DNA from: an uncultured Clostridia bacterium
Lineage (GTDB): Bacteria; Bacillota; Clostridia; TANB77; CAG-508
NCBI GenBank assembly: GCA_948630815.1
Contig: CAPIEU010000011.1
Span: 1-54,958 of the forward strand
Reading direction: 5' to 3'
DNA length: 54,958 nucleotides
How positions within the stretch are numbered: position 1 is the first letter of the stretch; each line of letters starts with the position of its first letter. Made by a program: the position numbers and the translations under genes. The notes under the pieces are model-generated. The model was not told the DNA's origin. It was given only the letters and a program-made list of their open reading frames with translations, and did no database searches. This document shows, one piece after another, positions 17,848 through 25,980 of this stretch.

Positions 17848-18297
17848 CTAGAATTGTAAATAAGGTAACACAAAAATCTCACAGAAAAAAATAAAACCAA
17901 AAAATAATGCGACCAATAAGTTTGCAAATTTAGATTCTTCGTTTGAGTGTGAATTGGGGTTATCATGTAGAAAGGTTAGACCATTAATAGCTGGGGCAGA
18001 AGAAATATCATTTAACATTAATTCTTGCTCTTTTTCTGATATTTCCCAATTATCCATTAAAGGTTCAAAACCAGTATCTGAGTAATACATACAAAAAGGT
18101 TCACCATTTCTTAAAACTTTAGCTGCTACTACACAATTATCTTTTAATTGTATAGTATACTCATATTCATAAGAAAAGGGATTTATCAAATCTTCATGTG
18201 CGTTTCGCCATTTCAATCTTTGTTTTAGTGCAATGTGTTGCTTATGTTTTTCCCAATATCTTTTTGCAAACCGAACGATTGCTGAAATAAATTTCAT
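17848..18297 (-). CDS. Hypothetical membrane-anchored protein, 149 aa, minus strand inside the rny-ymdB pair
   Basis: The start is ATG 18297, with GAGAGG about ten bases upstream. The product has a basic N terminus, a soluble middle and a hydrophobic C-terminal helix (LLVALFFGFIFFCEIFVLPYL), so it is probably tail-anchored. Codon use (CGA, CCC, GTC, ACC) differs from neighbours and orientation opposes rny and ymdB, suggesting transfer. It contains one in-frame CGG (CGGT, in AIVRFAKRY) where the zero frame clearly continues; a +1 shift would end after 16 more residues. It is therefore the clearest exception to the CGGN rule. Family not recognised. Confidence 0.6.
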   Translation of the reverse strand: MKFISAIVRFAKRYWEKHKQHIALKQRLKWRNAHEDLINPFSYEYEYTIQLKDNCVVAAKVLRNGEPFCMYYSDTGFEPLMDNWEISEKEQELMLNDISSAPAINGLTFLHDNPNSHSNEESKFANLLVALFFGFIFFCEIFVLPYLQF

Positions 18298-18478
18298 AAT
18301 TCTATGTTCCTCTCTTTCTTTTTGTTGTTTCATAATACATACTGAAACAAGTTAAATACTAACATTATAAAATAATTATACCATAATAAGATACATAAAT
18401 CAAATATTGTAAAAATATTCCCATTTATCAAAATATAGTGTATAATATGGAAAGATAGATAAAGAGAGGAAGATGGTT

Positions 18479-19250
18479 TTGAAAATTTTAGCAGTAGGAG
18501 ACATAGTAGGGGAAAATGGTTTAAAAAAAGCAAAAGAAATAATACCTAATTTAAAAAGAGCAAAAGAAATAGATTTTATTGTAGCAAATGGAGAAAACTC
18601 AGCAGGTGGTATGGGAATTACAGAAAAAATATTTAAAGAAATGTTATTGATGGGTGTAGATGTAGTTACAATGGGAAACCATACTTGGGGGAAAAAGGAT
18701 ATTTTCAATTTTATAGATAATCCCAATCTAATAAGACCAGCAAACTATCCTAAAGGTGTAGTACGGAAAAGGATACACTATAAAAGAATGTAAAGGAAAA
18801 AGAATTGCTACAATTAATCTAATAGGTAGAACCGATATGAATGTGTTATCAGAAAACCCATTTATAATGATAAATGATATTTTAGAAGAAATAGAAGACA
18901 AAGCAGATTTAATAATACTAGATTTTCATGCAGAAGCAACAGCAGAAAAAATTGCTATGGGATATTATTTAGATGGTAGAGTAGATATTGTATTTGGAAC
19001 ACATACACATGTACAAACAGCTGATGCCCAAATTTTAGAAAACGGAACAGCATATATTACAGATATAGGTATGACAGGTCCTAAAAAATCAGTTATAGGA
19101 ATGGACGTTTTTGCATCTATAAAAAGATTTGAAACCACATTACCAGAAAAATATAAATTAGCAGAAGGATTATGTGTCTTAAATGGGTGTATTTTTGAAA
19201 TTGATGATACTACTTGTCGAGTAAAGAAAATAGAATTATTAAATATGTAG
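18479..19250 (+). CDS. ymdB: YmdB-family metallophosphoesterase, one CGGA site
   Basis: A calcineurin-like phosphodiesterase (TIGR00282 family) that affects biofilm and mRNA decay in Bacillus. TTG 18479 is preferred over ATG 18473 because of the spacing to GAGAGG. Zero-frame translation ends soon after YPKGVV; skipping the C before GGA gives KGVVGKGYTIKECKGKRIATINLIGRT and continues with the metal-binding motifs (ILDFHAEATAEK, GTHTHVQTAD, ITDIGMTGP). The N-terminal half has VGDIVGENG and the ANGENSAGGMGI and MGNHTWGK motifs. Joined length is 256 residues, normal for the family. Both halves of the active site are needed, so the shift should be functional. Confidence 0.92.
18764..18767 (+). other. 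CGGA recoding site in ymdB
   Basis: Zero frame: GTA GTA CGG AAA AGG, stop after eight further codons. +1 frame: GTA GTA GGA AAA GGA TAC. Confidence 0.88.
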
Positions 19251-19379
19251 AAAAATGGGGAAAAAGCACGACAAAAACTTCGCATTTTTTCTAAAAAATA
19301 CTAGACAATAAACTTAAAATATAATATAAATATACATGTTCAAATGAAACAAAAAATTATATTTTAGGAGGCAGAAACA

Positions 19380-19643
19380 ATGGAAGTTTTAAAAATCTCA
19401 TCAAAATCAAATCCAAATTCAGTAGCAGGAGCAATTGCAGGTTTGGTAAAAGAAAATGAAAGAGCAGAAATGCAAGCAATAGGAGCAGGAGCATTAAATC
19501 AAGCTATAAAAGCAGTAGCTATAGCAAGAGGATTTGTAGCACCAACAGGAGTAGATTTAGTTTGTGTACCAGCATTTGCAGAAGTTCAAGTAGAGGGAGA
19601 AGATAGAACAGGAATTAAAATAGTAGTAGAATCACGTGCTTAA
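19380..19643 (+). CDS. spoVS: Stage V sporulation protein S
   Basis: An 87-residue Alba-fold protein needed for correct septation and coat assembly in sporulation. The sequence is very conserved (LKISSKSNPNSVAGAIAG, ALNQAIKAVAIARGF and the IKIVVESRA end). RBS AGGAGG precedes the ATG. It sits downstream of rny and ymdB, the order seen in Bacillus, but has its own terminator. Confidence 0.96.
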   Translation: MEVLKISSKSNPNSVAGAIAGLVKENERAEMQAIGAGALNQAIKAVAIARGFVAPTGVDLVCVPAFAEVQVEGEDRTGIKIVVESRA

Positions 19644-19663
19644 AATATGTGATAATATAAATA

Positions 19664-19702
19664 AAGAACAAAAAGGTTGCATTTTAAAAGTGCAACCTTT
19701 TT
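19664..19702 (+). terminator. Rho-independent terminator of spoVS
   Basis: Perfect 15-bp stem AACAAAAAGGTTGCA / TGCAACCTTTTTGTT with its T run inside the 3' arm. Confidence 0.9.
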
Positions 19703-19844
19703 GTTACTAGATAATGTTTTTTGTGCTAAAATTTATTGCAAACTATTATCTATTAATAATTTTTTTGTATATAATATTAATTTCTCTTGAAAAAAGGGTA
19801 TATTTAATATATTATATATGTAAACATTTTTTGGAGGAAGAAAT

Positions 19845-21443
19845 TTGAAATCTAATATTTTAAAATATATATTTGCAATCATTGTTATTGGATTAGTTGC
19901 ATATTCTGCATATATTATTTATGGAAAACAAGATAATAGCCAGAATAATTATGAAGTAATAAAATATGAAAAAGAGGAAGAAATAATTGATAATATTAGG
20001 ATTCCTATTGTTAATTTTGATACATTAAATCCGATTCTTAGTAACAATGCACAAATTCAAAACATATCAAAACTTGTATATGAACCACTTTTAAGTGTTG
20101 ATGCAAATTACAAAATAGAACTATGCCTTGCCAAAGAATGGAATAAAGTAAATCAAACATCATATATAATAAAATTAAAAGATAATATAAAGTGGAGTGA
20201 TGGTATTAAATTTACAGCAAAAGACGTACAGTTTACAATCGATAAGTTAAAAGATACAAATATTAAATCTATATATACTTATAATGTTGAAAACATAACC
20301 AGTGTTGAAGTAATAGACGATATTACTATAAGGATTAATCTTGATAAAGAAGTGCCATTTTTTGAGTACAATTTAACATTTCCAATAATGTCATATAAAT
20401 ATTATGAAAATGAAGACTTTTTATCAACTTCGAAAAACAATAATCCTGTAGGAACAGGTAGATTTAAAGTAGAGAATGATAATGGAAATATAACTTTAAA
20501 AATAAATCAGGAATGGTGGAATAAAGAAGAAAAAGATTGCAAACTTTCTCAAATTCAAATAGTAAAATATGGAAATATGGGAGAAGTATACAAGGCTTTT
20601 AAAATAGGTAACATAGATATAATAAATACAAATAGTGTGGAGATAGAAAATTATATTGGAACAATTGGCTATAATTTAAAAAGTTATAAAGGAAGAGAAT
20701 TAGATTATATAGCATTTAATTGTAATAATGAAGAATTAGCAAATAAAGAGGTAAGGCAAGCTCTTTCATATGTAATTGATAAACAAAATATTGTATCAGC
20801 GATTTATGGAGATAAATATTATATTTCAAATTTCCCACTTGATTACGGAAATTATTTATATGAAGATGAAAAAGTAGGATATGAATATAATATAGATAAA
20901 GCAAGAAACATATTATTAGAAAATGGATGGGAATTTAAAAATAGGACATGGCAAAAGGTAAAAGATTATAGAACATTAAGGTTAAAATTTAATCTAGTAG
21001 TTAATTCTAGTAATGTAAAAAGAGTACAAGTTGCAGAAAATATAAAAACCAATTTAGAAAATCTAGGAATAAATATAAATATAATAAAAGCAAATGATTT
21101 AACATATGCAAGATACTTAGAAAATAAAAACTATGATATCATTTTGACTGGAAAATATACATCATTTAGTCCAGATTTAACATCATATTTTGGAGAGCTA
21201 AATTTAGCAAATTATAATAATGAAACAGTAAAACAAATATTAAATGATGTGAAGAACATTAGGGAAGAAAAGATTTTAAAAGAAAAATATAATAATTTAA
21301 TAAATATATATAAAGAAGATATGCCATATGTATATCTATATTGGAATAGAGGTTCTTTGGTTTGTAGTTCTAAGCTAATGGGAGATATAAGACCTAATAA
21401 ATATAATTTGTTTTGTAATATAGATACGTGGTATAGACAATAG
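19845..21443 (+). CDS. Extracellular solute-binding protein, oligopeptide-type (family 5)
   Basis: Binds peptides or similar ligands outside the membrane for an ABC importer. Start is TTG with GGAGGAAG upstream. An N-terminal hydrophobic helix (about residues 5-25) without a lipobox cysteine suggests membrane anchoring by the helix. The mature part shows the SBP_bac_5 pattern: LVYEPLLSVD, DGIKFTAKDVQFTIDKLKD, NPVGTGRFK, VRQALSYVIDKQNIV and a C-terminal MPYVYLYW. Length 532 is typical. No permease or ATPase genes adjoin it, so the transporter partner is elsewhere. Substrate unknown. Confidence 0.88.
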   Translation: MKSNILKYIFAIIVIGLVAYSAYIIYGKQDNSQNNYEVIKYEKEEEIIDNIRIPIVNFDTLNPILSNNAQIQNISKLVYEPLLSVDANYKIELCLAKEWNKVNQTSYIIKLKDNIKWSDGIKFTAKDVQFTIDKLKDTNIKSIYTYNVENITSVEVIDDITIRINLDKEVPFFEYNLTFPIMSYKYYENEDFLSTSKNNNPVGTGRFKVENDNGNITLKINQEWWNKEEKDCKLSQIQIVKYGNMGEVYKAFKIGNIDIINTNSVEIENYIGTIGYNLKSYKGRELDYIAFNCNNEELANKEVRQALSYVIDKQNIVSAIYGDKYYISNFPLDYGNYLYEDEKVGYEYNIDKARNILLENGWEFKNRTWQKVKDYRTLRLKFNLVVNSSNVKRVQVAENIKTNLENLGININIIKANDLTYARYLENKNYDIILTGKYTSFSPDLTSYFGELNLANYNNETVKQILNDVKNIREEKILKEKYNNLINIYKEDMPYVYLYWNRGSLVCSSKLMGDIRPNKYNLFCNIDTWYRQ

Positions 21444-21454
21444 CATATAGTATT

Positions 21455-21480
21455 ACGGCAGACATAAGTCTGTCGTTTTT
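21455..21480 (+). terminator. Rho-independent terminator after the binding-protein gene
   Basis: ACGGCAGAC/GTCTGTCGT stem, ATAA loop, five T. Confidence 0.85.
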
Positions 21481-21502
21481 GTTGTACAATAAAATCAATT
21501 AT

Positions 21503-21558
21503 AATTCTTCGAAGAAATTGCTAACAATGTAGGGGCGAACCTTGTGTTCGCCCATTTA
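21503..21558. repeat. Short palindrome TTCTTCGAAGAA plus GGGCGAAC/GTTCGCCC repeat
   Basis: The 12-base palindrome with flank ATTGCTAA recurs at 25543, 30707 (inside ribosomal intergenic hairpins) and partly at 51304. The adjoining GTAGGGGCGAAC hairpin belongs to the repeat type seen at 9476. Confidence 0.6.
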
Positions 21559-21612
21559 GACAGCATAATTACAAATAAATTACAACTTTACCAAAAAATT
21601 ACGAAAAAAGTG

Positions 21613-21641
21613 TTGACATACGGATATAAGCGTTATATAAT
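21613..21641 (+). promoter_or_regulatory. Sigma-A promoter of the S10 ribosomal operon
   Basis: Exact TTGACA and TATAAT with a 17-base spacer, about 230 bases upstream of rpsJ. This is the only consensus promoter I see before the ribosomal cluster. Confidence 0.85.
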
Positions 21642-21649
21642 ATTTACGC

Positions 21650-21870
21650 ATATAAAATTTTGCGTTGAAGCGAAATGTGGCTACATCCTTACGGATGGAG
21701 GGAACTTTCGTGGAGTATGTTTTGGCAAAGACCAGGCGGTAAGTTTTTTAAGAAAAAGCACTTATCCCAAGAAAAAATATGCAAAACTTGGGCTTTTTAT
21801 ATGGTGATACATGAAACACCAGGGTGCGTTTATAACTTGCCAGGGTACATTTTATTATAAGGAGGGAAAT
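21650..21870 (+). promoter_or_regulatory. Structured 5' leader of the S10 operon with attenuator-like hairpin
   Basis: The leader of about 220 bases is non-coding and contains a CATCC/GGATG hairpin near 21687, a terminator-like CCCAAG/CTTGGG hairpin followed by CTTTTTAT at 21766-21800, and a nearly repeated CCAGGGTGC/CCAGGGTAC segment before the rpsJ RBS. The intrinsic-terminator shape inside the leader suggests autoregulation by attenuation, as known for ribosomal protein leaders. Which protein binds is not visible. Confidence 0.5.
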
Positions 21871-21874
21871 ACTT

Positions 21875-22204
21875 ATGGCAACAACAAACAATATTGTAGG
21901 AAGTGAAAAAATTAGAATAAGATTAAAAGCTTATGATCACATTGTTTTAGATCAGTCTGCTGAAAAAATAGTAGATACTGCTAAAAGAACAGGAGCTAAA
22001 GTTTCAGGTCCTATTCCATTACCTACACAAAAAGAAGTTGTAACAATTTTACGTTGTCCTCACAAATACAAAGATTCAAGAGAACAATTTGAAATGAGAA
22101 CACATAAAAGAGTTATTGATATTCTTTACCCAACACAAAAAACAGTTGACAATCTAATGAAATTAGAATTACCAGCTGGCGTTGAAATAGAAATAAAATT
22201 ATAG
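21875..22204 (+). CDS. rpsJ: 30S ribosomal protein S10
   Basis: Small-subunit head protein, also the NusE antitermination factor. 109 residues with the family's IRIRLKAYDHIVLDQSAEKIV start, SGPIPLPTQK loop and EMRTHKRVIDI segment. RBS AAGGAGGG precedes the ATG. About seven residues longer at the N terminus than the commonest form. First gene of the S10-spc-alpha cluster, preceded by its own promoter and leader. Confidence 0.97.
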   Translation: MATTNNIVGSEKIRIRLKAYDHIVLDQSAEKIVDTAKRTGAKVSGPIPLPTQKEVVTILRCPHKYKDSREQFEMRTHKRVIDILYPTQKTVDNLMKLELPAGVEIEIKL

Positions 22205-22360
22205 TTTAGAAGTTGGAAGTTGGAGGTTAGAAGTTTGAAGAATTAATTTGCAACTAACAACTAAAATAAAACAAAATTAAAAACCAAGCTGGTATAAACA
22301 GGTGATTTGGATAATGTTAAAAATATAAATATGTATTCCAATATCAAACCTCAAAAATCA
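22204..22360. repeat. Heptad inverted-repeat spacer rpsJ-rplC
   Basis: Left arm (22205-22240) repeats AGAAGTTGGAAGTTGGAGGT-like heptads; right arm (22336-22357) carries complementary TTCCAATATCAAACCTC, ending shortly before the rplC RBS. Arms are degenerate here and separated by about 95 bases of AT-rich sequence. Confidence 0.55.
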
Positions 22361-22383
22361 GCCAATAGTTAGGAGGAAAAATA

Positions 22384-23013
22384 ATGAAAGCAATAATAGG
22401 AAAGAAAATTGGAATGACACAGATATTTGATGAAAAAGGCGTAGTAATTCCAGTAACAGCTATCCTTGCAGGACCTTGTGTAGTATCACAAGTAAAAACA
22501 ATTGAAACTGATGGATATAATGCAGTTCAATTAGGATATGGAGAAATTAAAGATAAACATATTAATAAACCAAAAGCAGGACACTTTAAAAAAGCAGGAA
22601 TTGAAAATAAAAAACATTTAAGAGAATTTAGAGTAGATGCTATTGATGTTAAAGTTGGAGACGAAGTAAAAGCAGATGTATTTGCAATTGGGGAAAAAAT
22701 AGATGTTCAAGGAACAACTAAAGGAAAAGGTTTCCAAGGTGTTATTAAACGTCATGGACAATCAAGAGGACCTATGGGACATGGTTCAATGTATCATAGA
22801 AGACCAGGTTCAATGGGACCAACCTCAACACCAGGAAGAGTATTTAAAGGTAAAAAACTTCCAGGACATATGGGAGTACAAACAGTTACAATACAAAACT
22901 TAGATATTGTAAGAGTAGATTTAGATAAAAATGTATTATTAGTAAAAGGTAGTGTTCCAGGAACTAAAGGTGCATTACTAAAAATTAGACCATCTGTAAA
23001 AGTGGTTAAATAG
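22384..23013 (+). CDS. rplC: 50S ribosomal protein L3
   Basis: Large-subunit assembly protein near the peptidyl-transferase centre. 209 residues, starting KAIIGKKIGMTQIFDEKG and containing the central loop with GMxHRRPGSMG-like SMYHRRPGSMGPTSTPGRV. RBS AGGAGG precedes ATG. Followed closely (17 bases) by rplD, the normal order. The long repeat spacer upstream is unusual for this operon. Confidence 0.97.
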   Translation: MKAIIGKKIGMTQIFDEKGVVIPVTAILAGPCVVSQVKTIETDGYNAVQLGYGEIKDKHINKPKAGHFKKAGIENKKHLREFRVDAIDVKVGDEVKADVFAIGEKIDVQGTTKGKGFQGVIKRHGQSRGPMGHGSMYHRRPGSMGPTSTPGRVFKGKKLPGHMGVQTVTIQNLDIVRVDLDKNVLLVKGSVPGTKGALLKIRPSVKVVK

Positions 23014-23030
23014 AGGAAGGAGGATTTAAG

Positions 23031-23654
23031 ATGCCTAAAGTAGATGTATATAATATAGAAGGTAAAAAAGTTAGCGATATTGAATTAAATGAAACTATAT
23101 TTGGAATAGAACCAAATGAAGATATCGTACATAGTGTATTAGTTAATTATCTTGCTAACCAAAGACAAGGTACTGGAAACACAAAAACTAGAACAGAAGT
23201 ATCTGGTGGTGGTAAAAAACCTTGGAGACAAAAAGGAACAGGTAGAGCAAGACAAGGTAGTATAAGAGCACCTCATTGGGTAGGTGGTGGTGTTGCATTA
23301 GGACCAAAACCACGTAGCTACAAATATAGAGTTAATAAAAAAGAAAGAAGACTTGCAATTAAATCAGTACTAAGTTCTAAAGTTTTAGAAAATGAATTAG
23401 TAGTAATTGATACAATCAATTTTAAAGAAATTAAAACAAAAAATATGGTTAATGCTTTAACAAACTTAAAAGTTGCAGGAAAAACATTAATTGTATTACC
23501 AGAAAAAAATGAAAATGTACAAAAATCAGCAAGAAACATTGAGGGAGTAAAAACAAGTTTAGTAAATACAATAAATGTTTATGATTTATTAAAATATACA
23601 AATCTTGTAGTAACTCTTGATACTGTTAAAAAATTAGAGGAGGTGTACGCATAA
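23031..23654 (+). CDS. rplD: 50S ribosomal protein L4
   Basis: Lines the exit tunnel; in many bacteria the autogenous repressor of the S10 operon. 207 residues with the conserved tunnel loop GGGKKPWRQKGTGRARQGS and the C-terminal LLKYTNLVVTLDTVKKLEE. Strong RBS GGAAGGAGG. Its stop overlaps the rplW start by one base, so the two are translationally coupled. Confidence 0.97.
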   Translation: MPKVDVYNIEGKKVSDIELNETIFGIEPNEDIVHSVLVNYLANQRQGTGNTKTRTEVSGGGKKPWRQKGTGRARQGSIRAPHWVGGGVALGPKPRSYKYRVNKKERRLAIKSVLSSKVLENELVVIDTINFKEIKTKNMVNALTNLKVAGKTLIVLPEKNENVQKSARNIEGVKTSLVNTINVYDLLKYTNLVVTLDTVKKLEEVYA

Positions 23655-24001
23655 TGAGACCAGAAGATATAATTTTAGAACCTATTGTTACTGAAAAAAG
23701 TAATGATGGATTACAAGCTGGAAAGTATACCTTTAAAGTAAACAAAAAAGCTACAAAAGTAGATATAGCAAATGCTGTTCAAAAACTTTTTAGTGTAAAA
23801 GTTGTTAATGTAAACACAATTACTGTTAAAGGAAAAGAAAAAAGAGTAGGAGTACACGTTGGTAAAACATCAGACTGGAAAAAAGCTATTGTTACAATAG
23901 ATACAAATCCAGGAGATAAAACATATTTAGCTAAAGGTGGAAAAGAAACTAAGATTTCTAAGAAATATAAGGATTCTATTGAAGAATTTATGGGGGCATA
24001 A
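23654..24001 (+). CDS. rplW: 50S ribosomal protein L23
   Basis: Sits at the tunnel exit and is a docking site for trigger factor and SRP. 115 residues with ILEPIVTEKSNDG, YTFKVNKKATKVDIANAVQ and the extended loop before VTIDTNPGD. A little longer than usual at the C terminus. Coupled to rplD through TAATG. The next canonical gene, rplB, is displaced by an extra small gene. Confidence 0.96.
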   Translation: MRPEDIILEPIVTEKSNDGLQAGKYTFKVNKKATKVDIANAVQKLFSVKVVNVNTITVKGKEKRVGVHVGKTSDWKKAIVTIDTNPGDKTYLAKGGKETKISKKYKDSIEEFMGA

Positions 24002-24003
24002 GA

Positions 24004-24198
24004 TTGGAAAATTATGATTTGAAAAAAGAAGCGAGAATTTTATCGCTAATAACAGATTATATAATTCAAGGAGAAATTAAGCCAACAGAAAGACAGATTG
24101 AAATGATAATATCATTAAATGATGAACTTTATAGAAATTATGCAAAAAATAGCAAGAAATTAGAAAATAACGATATCGGGAAAGAACCCGGAGAATAA
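24004..24198 (+). CDS. Extra small helical protein inserted between rplW and rplB, 64 aa
   Basis: Starts at TTG three bases after the rplW stop with a GGGG stretch (in the rplW end) as possible RBS. The product is mostly helical (KKEARILSLITDYIIQG, ERQIEMIISLNDELYRNYAKN) and acidic to neutral. It is not a ribosomal protein I recognise. Its frame is intact and codon use matches the surroundings. Such a gene is absent from the canonical S10 operon. Function unknown; coupling to ribosomal protein synthesis is implied by position only. Confidence 0.55.
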   Translation: MENYDLKKEARILSLITDYIIQGEIKPTERQIEMIISLNDELYRNYAKNSKKLENNDIGKEPGE

Positions 24199-24247
24199 AG
24201 AATATCTGCTAATACGGAGCAGGAAAACAAAACCGTAAATAAATAAA

Positions 24248-24288
24248 GAGAAAGAGAGGAAGAAACTTTCAAAAGTTTCGAAGATAAT
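24248..24288 (+). promoter_or_regulatory. Hairpin between the ribosome binding site and start of rplB
   Basis: GAGAGG lies about 34 bases before the rplB ATG, and a GAAACTTT/AAAGTTTC hairpin fills the gap. Folding would bring the two together, or else the weak GAAG at 24280 is used. Unusual compared with the strong sites of other genes in the cluster. Confidence 0.4.
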
Positions 24289-25119
24289 ATGGCAATGAAA
24301 CACTTTAGAGCCTATACACCTTCTAGAAGAAACATGACAGTTTCTACATTTGAAGAAATCACAAAGAAAACTCCTGAAAAATCTTTACTTTCTAAAAAGA
24401 AAGAAAAAGCAGGAAGAAATTCTTATGGTAGAATAACTGTTAGACATCAAGGAGGAGGTAACAGACAAAAATATAGAATAATTGATTTTAAACGTAATTC
24501 AAAAGATGATATGGTAGCTACTGTAATTGGTATAGAATACGATCCAAACAGAAGTGCAAATATAGCATTAATTGAGTATGAAGATGGAGAAAAAGCATAC
24601 ATACTAGCTCCAGTAGGATTAACAGATGGAGATAAAGTAGTATCTGGTGGGAAAGCAGATATTAAACCAGGTAACTGTATGCCAATCGAAAGTATACCAG
24701 TTGGTACACTAATTCATAATATTGAATTAAATCCAGGTCAAGGTGGAAAAATGGTAAGAAGTGCAGGACAAAGTGCACAACTTATGGCTAAAGAAGGAAA
24801 ATATGCTCATGTAAGACTACCATCAGGAGAAATGAGATTAGTTATGACAAGATGTAGAGCAACTATTGGTACAGTTGGAAATACAGATCATGAAAATGTA
24901 AAATTAGGTAAAGCTGGAAGAACAAGACATATGGGAATTCGTCCAACAGTTAGAGGTTCTGTAATGAACCCAGTAGATCACCCTCATGGTGGTGGTGAAG
25001 GTAGAGCACCAGTAGGACGTCCAGGACCACTTACTCCTTGGGGTAAACCAGCTCTTGGATATAAAACAAGAAAGAAAAATAAACTATCTAACAAATTTAT
25101 TGTTAAGAGAAGAAAATAA
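24289..25119 (+). CDS. rplB: 50S ribosomal protein L2
   Basis: Core 23S-binding protein needed for subunit association and peptidyl transfer. 276 residues with RNSYGRITVRHQGGGNRQKYR, the GDKVVSGG turn and the C-terminal catalytic-site region MNPVDHPHGGGEGRAPVGR. Start chosen by homology (MAMKHFRAYTPSRRNMT); the RBS arrangement is odd. Followed by a textbook heptad hairpin before rpsS. Confidence 0.97.
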   Translation: MAMKHFRAYTPSRRNMTVSTFEEITKKTPEKSLLSKKKEKAGRNSYGRITVRHQGGGNRQKYRIIDFKRNSKDDMVATVIGIEYDPNRSANIALIEYEDGEKAYILAPVGLTDGDKVVSGGKADIKPGNCMPIESIPVGTLIHNIELNPGQGGKMVRSAGQSAQLMAKEGKYAHVRLPSGEMRLVMTRCRATIGTVGNTDHENVKLGKAGRTRHMGIRPTVRGSVMNPVDHPHGGGEGRAPVGRPGPLTPWGKPALGYKTRKKNKLSNKFIVKRRK

Positions 25120-25120
25120 A

Positions 25121-25205
25121 AATGGAAGTTAGAAGTTAGAAGTTAGAAGTTGGAAATTTATTAAAAGATGTTCCAACCTCCAACCTCCAACCTCCAACCT
25201 CCAAT
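25121..25205. repeat. Heptad inverted-repeat spacer rplB-rpsS (best example)
   Basis: Left arm is five tandem GAAGTTA/GAAGTTG units, right arm five CAACCTC units that pair with it (A-T, G-C and G-U), with a loop of about 15 bases. The rpsS RBS follows within ten bases. Confidence 0.8.
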
Positions 25206-25225
25206 AGAAAAGGAGGAAATATTTA

Positions 25226-25507
25226 ATGTCAAGATCAAGCAAAAAGACACCATTTATTGCACCTGAATTATTAAAAAGGGTTGAAGCAATGAATGAAACA
25301 GGTAAAAAAGAAGTATTAAAAACATGGTCAAGAGCATCTACAATATATCCACAATTAGTTGGACACACAATAGCTGTTCATGATGGTAGAAAACATGTTC
25401 CAATTTATATAACAGAAGAAATGATTGGACATAAATTAGGTGAATTTGCACCAACAAGAACATTTAAAGGTCATGCAGGAGAAAAAGCATCAACCGTTAA
25501 AAAATAA
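25226..25507 (+). CDS. rpsS: 30S ribosomal protein S19
   Basis: Head protein contacting S13 and the A-site finger. 93 residues: SRSSKKTPFIAPELLKRVE, the conserved IYPQLVGHTIAVHDGRKHVP and GEFAPTRTFKGH. RBS AAAAGGAGG directly after the right arm of the repeat. Normal length and order. Confidence 0.97.
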   Translation: MSRSSKKTPFIAPELLKRVEAMNETGKKEVLKTWSRASTIYPQLVGHTIAVHDGRKHVPIYITEEMIGHKLGEFAPTRTFKGHAGEKASTVKK

Positions 25508-25508
25508 T

Positions 25509-25605
25509 TAGGAGTTAGATGTTAGAAGTTAGAAGTTGGAAATTCTTCGAAGAAATTGCTAAATCCAACCTTGAACCTCAAACATCCAACATCAAAAAGG
25601 AGGGA
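25509..25605. repeat. Heptad inverted-repeat spacer rpsS-rplV
   Basis: Left arm GAGTTAGATGTTAGAAGTTA, right arm with CCAACC/CCTCAAACATCC units; the loop contains the palindrome TTCTTCGAAGAA. Confidence 0.7.
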
Positions 25606-25612
25606 ACAAAAA

Positions 25613-25963
25613 GTGGAAGAAACAGTACAAACGGCACAAGCAACTCTAAAGTATGCTAGAATTTCAGCAAGAAAAGTTAAAATAGTTGCAGATTTAATAA
25701 GAGGAAAAGATGTAAATGAAGCATTAGCAATAGTAAGATTTACACCAAAAGCATCATCAGATATAATTGAAAAATTATTAAAATCAGCAATTGCAAATGC
25801 TGAAAATAATCACAATATGGATGGAAAAAATTTATATATTTCTGAAATATATGCAAACCAAGGTCCTACTCTAAAAAGAATAAGACCAGCAGCAAAAGGT
25901 TCAGCTGTTAGAATTAGAAAAAGAACCAGTCATATAACAATCGTATTAAGTGAGAAAAAATAG
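25613..25963 (+). CDS. rplV: 50S ribosomal protein L22
   Basis: Exit-tunnel protein. GTG 25613 is the start: GGAGGG lies just upstream, whereas the longer frame from 25556 would translate the repeat. 116 residues with ARISARKVKIVADLIRGK and the tunnel hairpin region GPTLKRIRPAAKGSAVRIRK. Normal order before rpsC. Confidence 0.96.
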   Translation: MEETVQTAQATLKYARISARKVKIVADLIRGKDVNEALAIVRFTPKASSDIIEKLLKSAIANAENNHNMDGKNLYISEIYANQGPTLKRIRPAAKGSAVRIRKRTSHITIVLSEKK

Positions 25964-25980
25964 AAAGGAGGATTTTTAGC

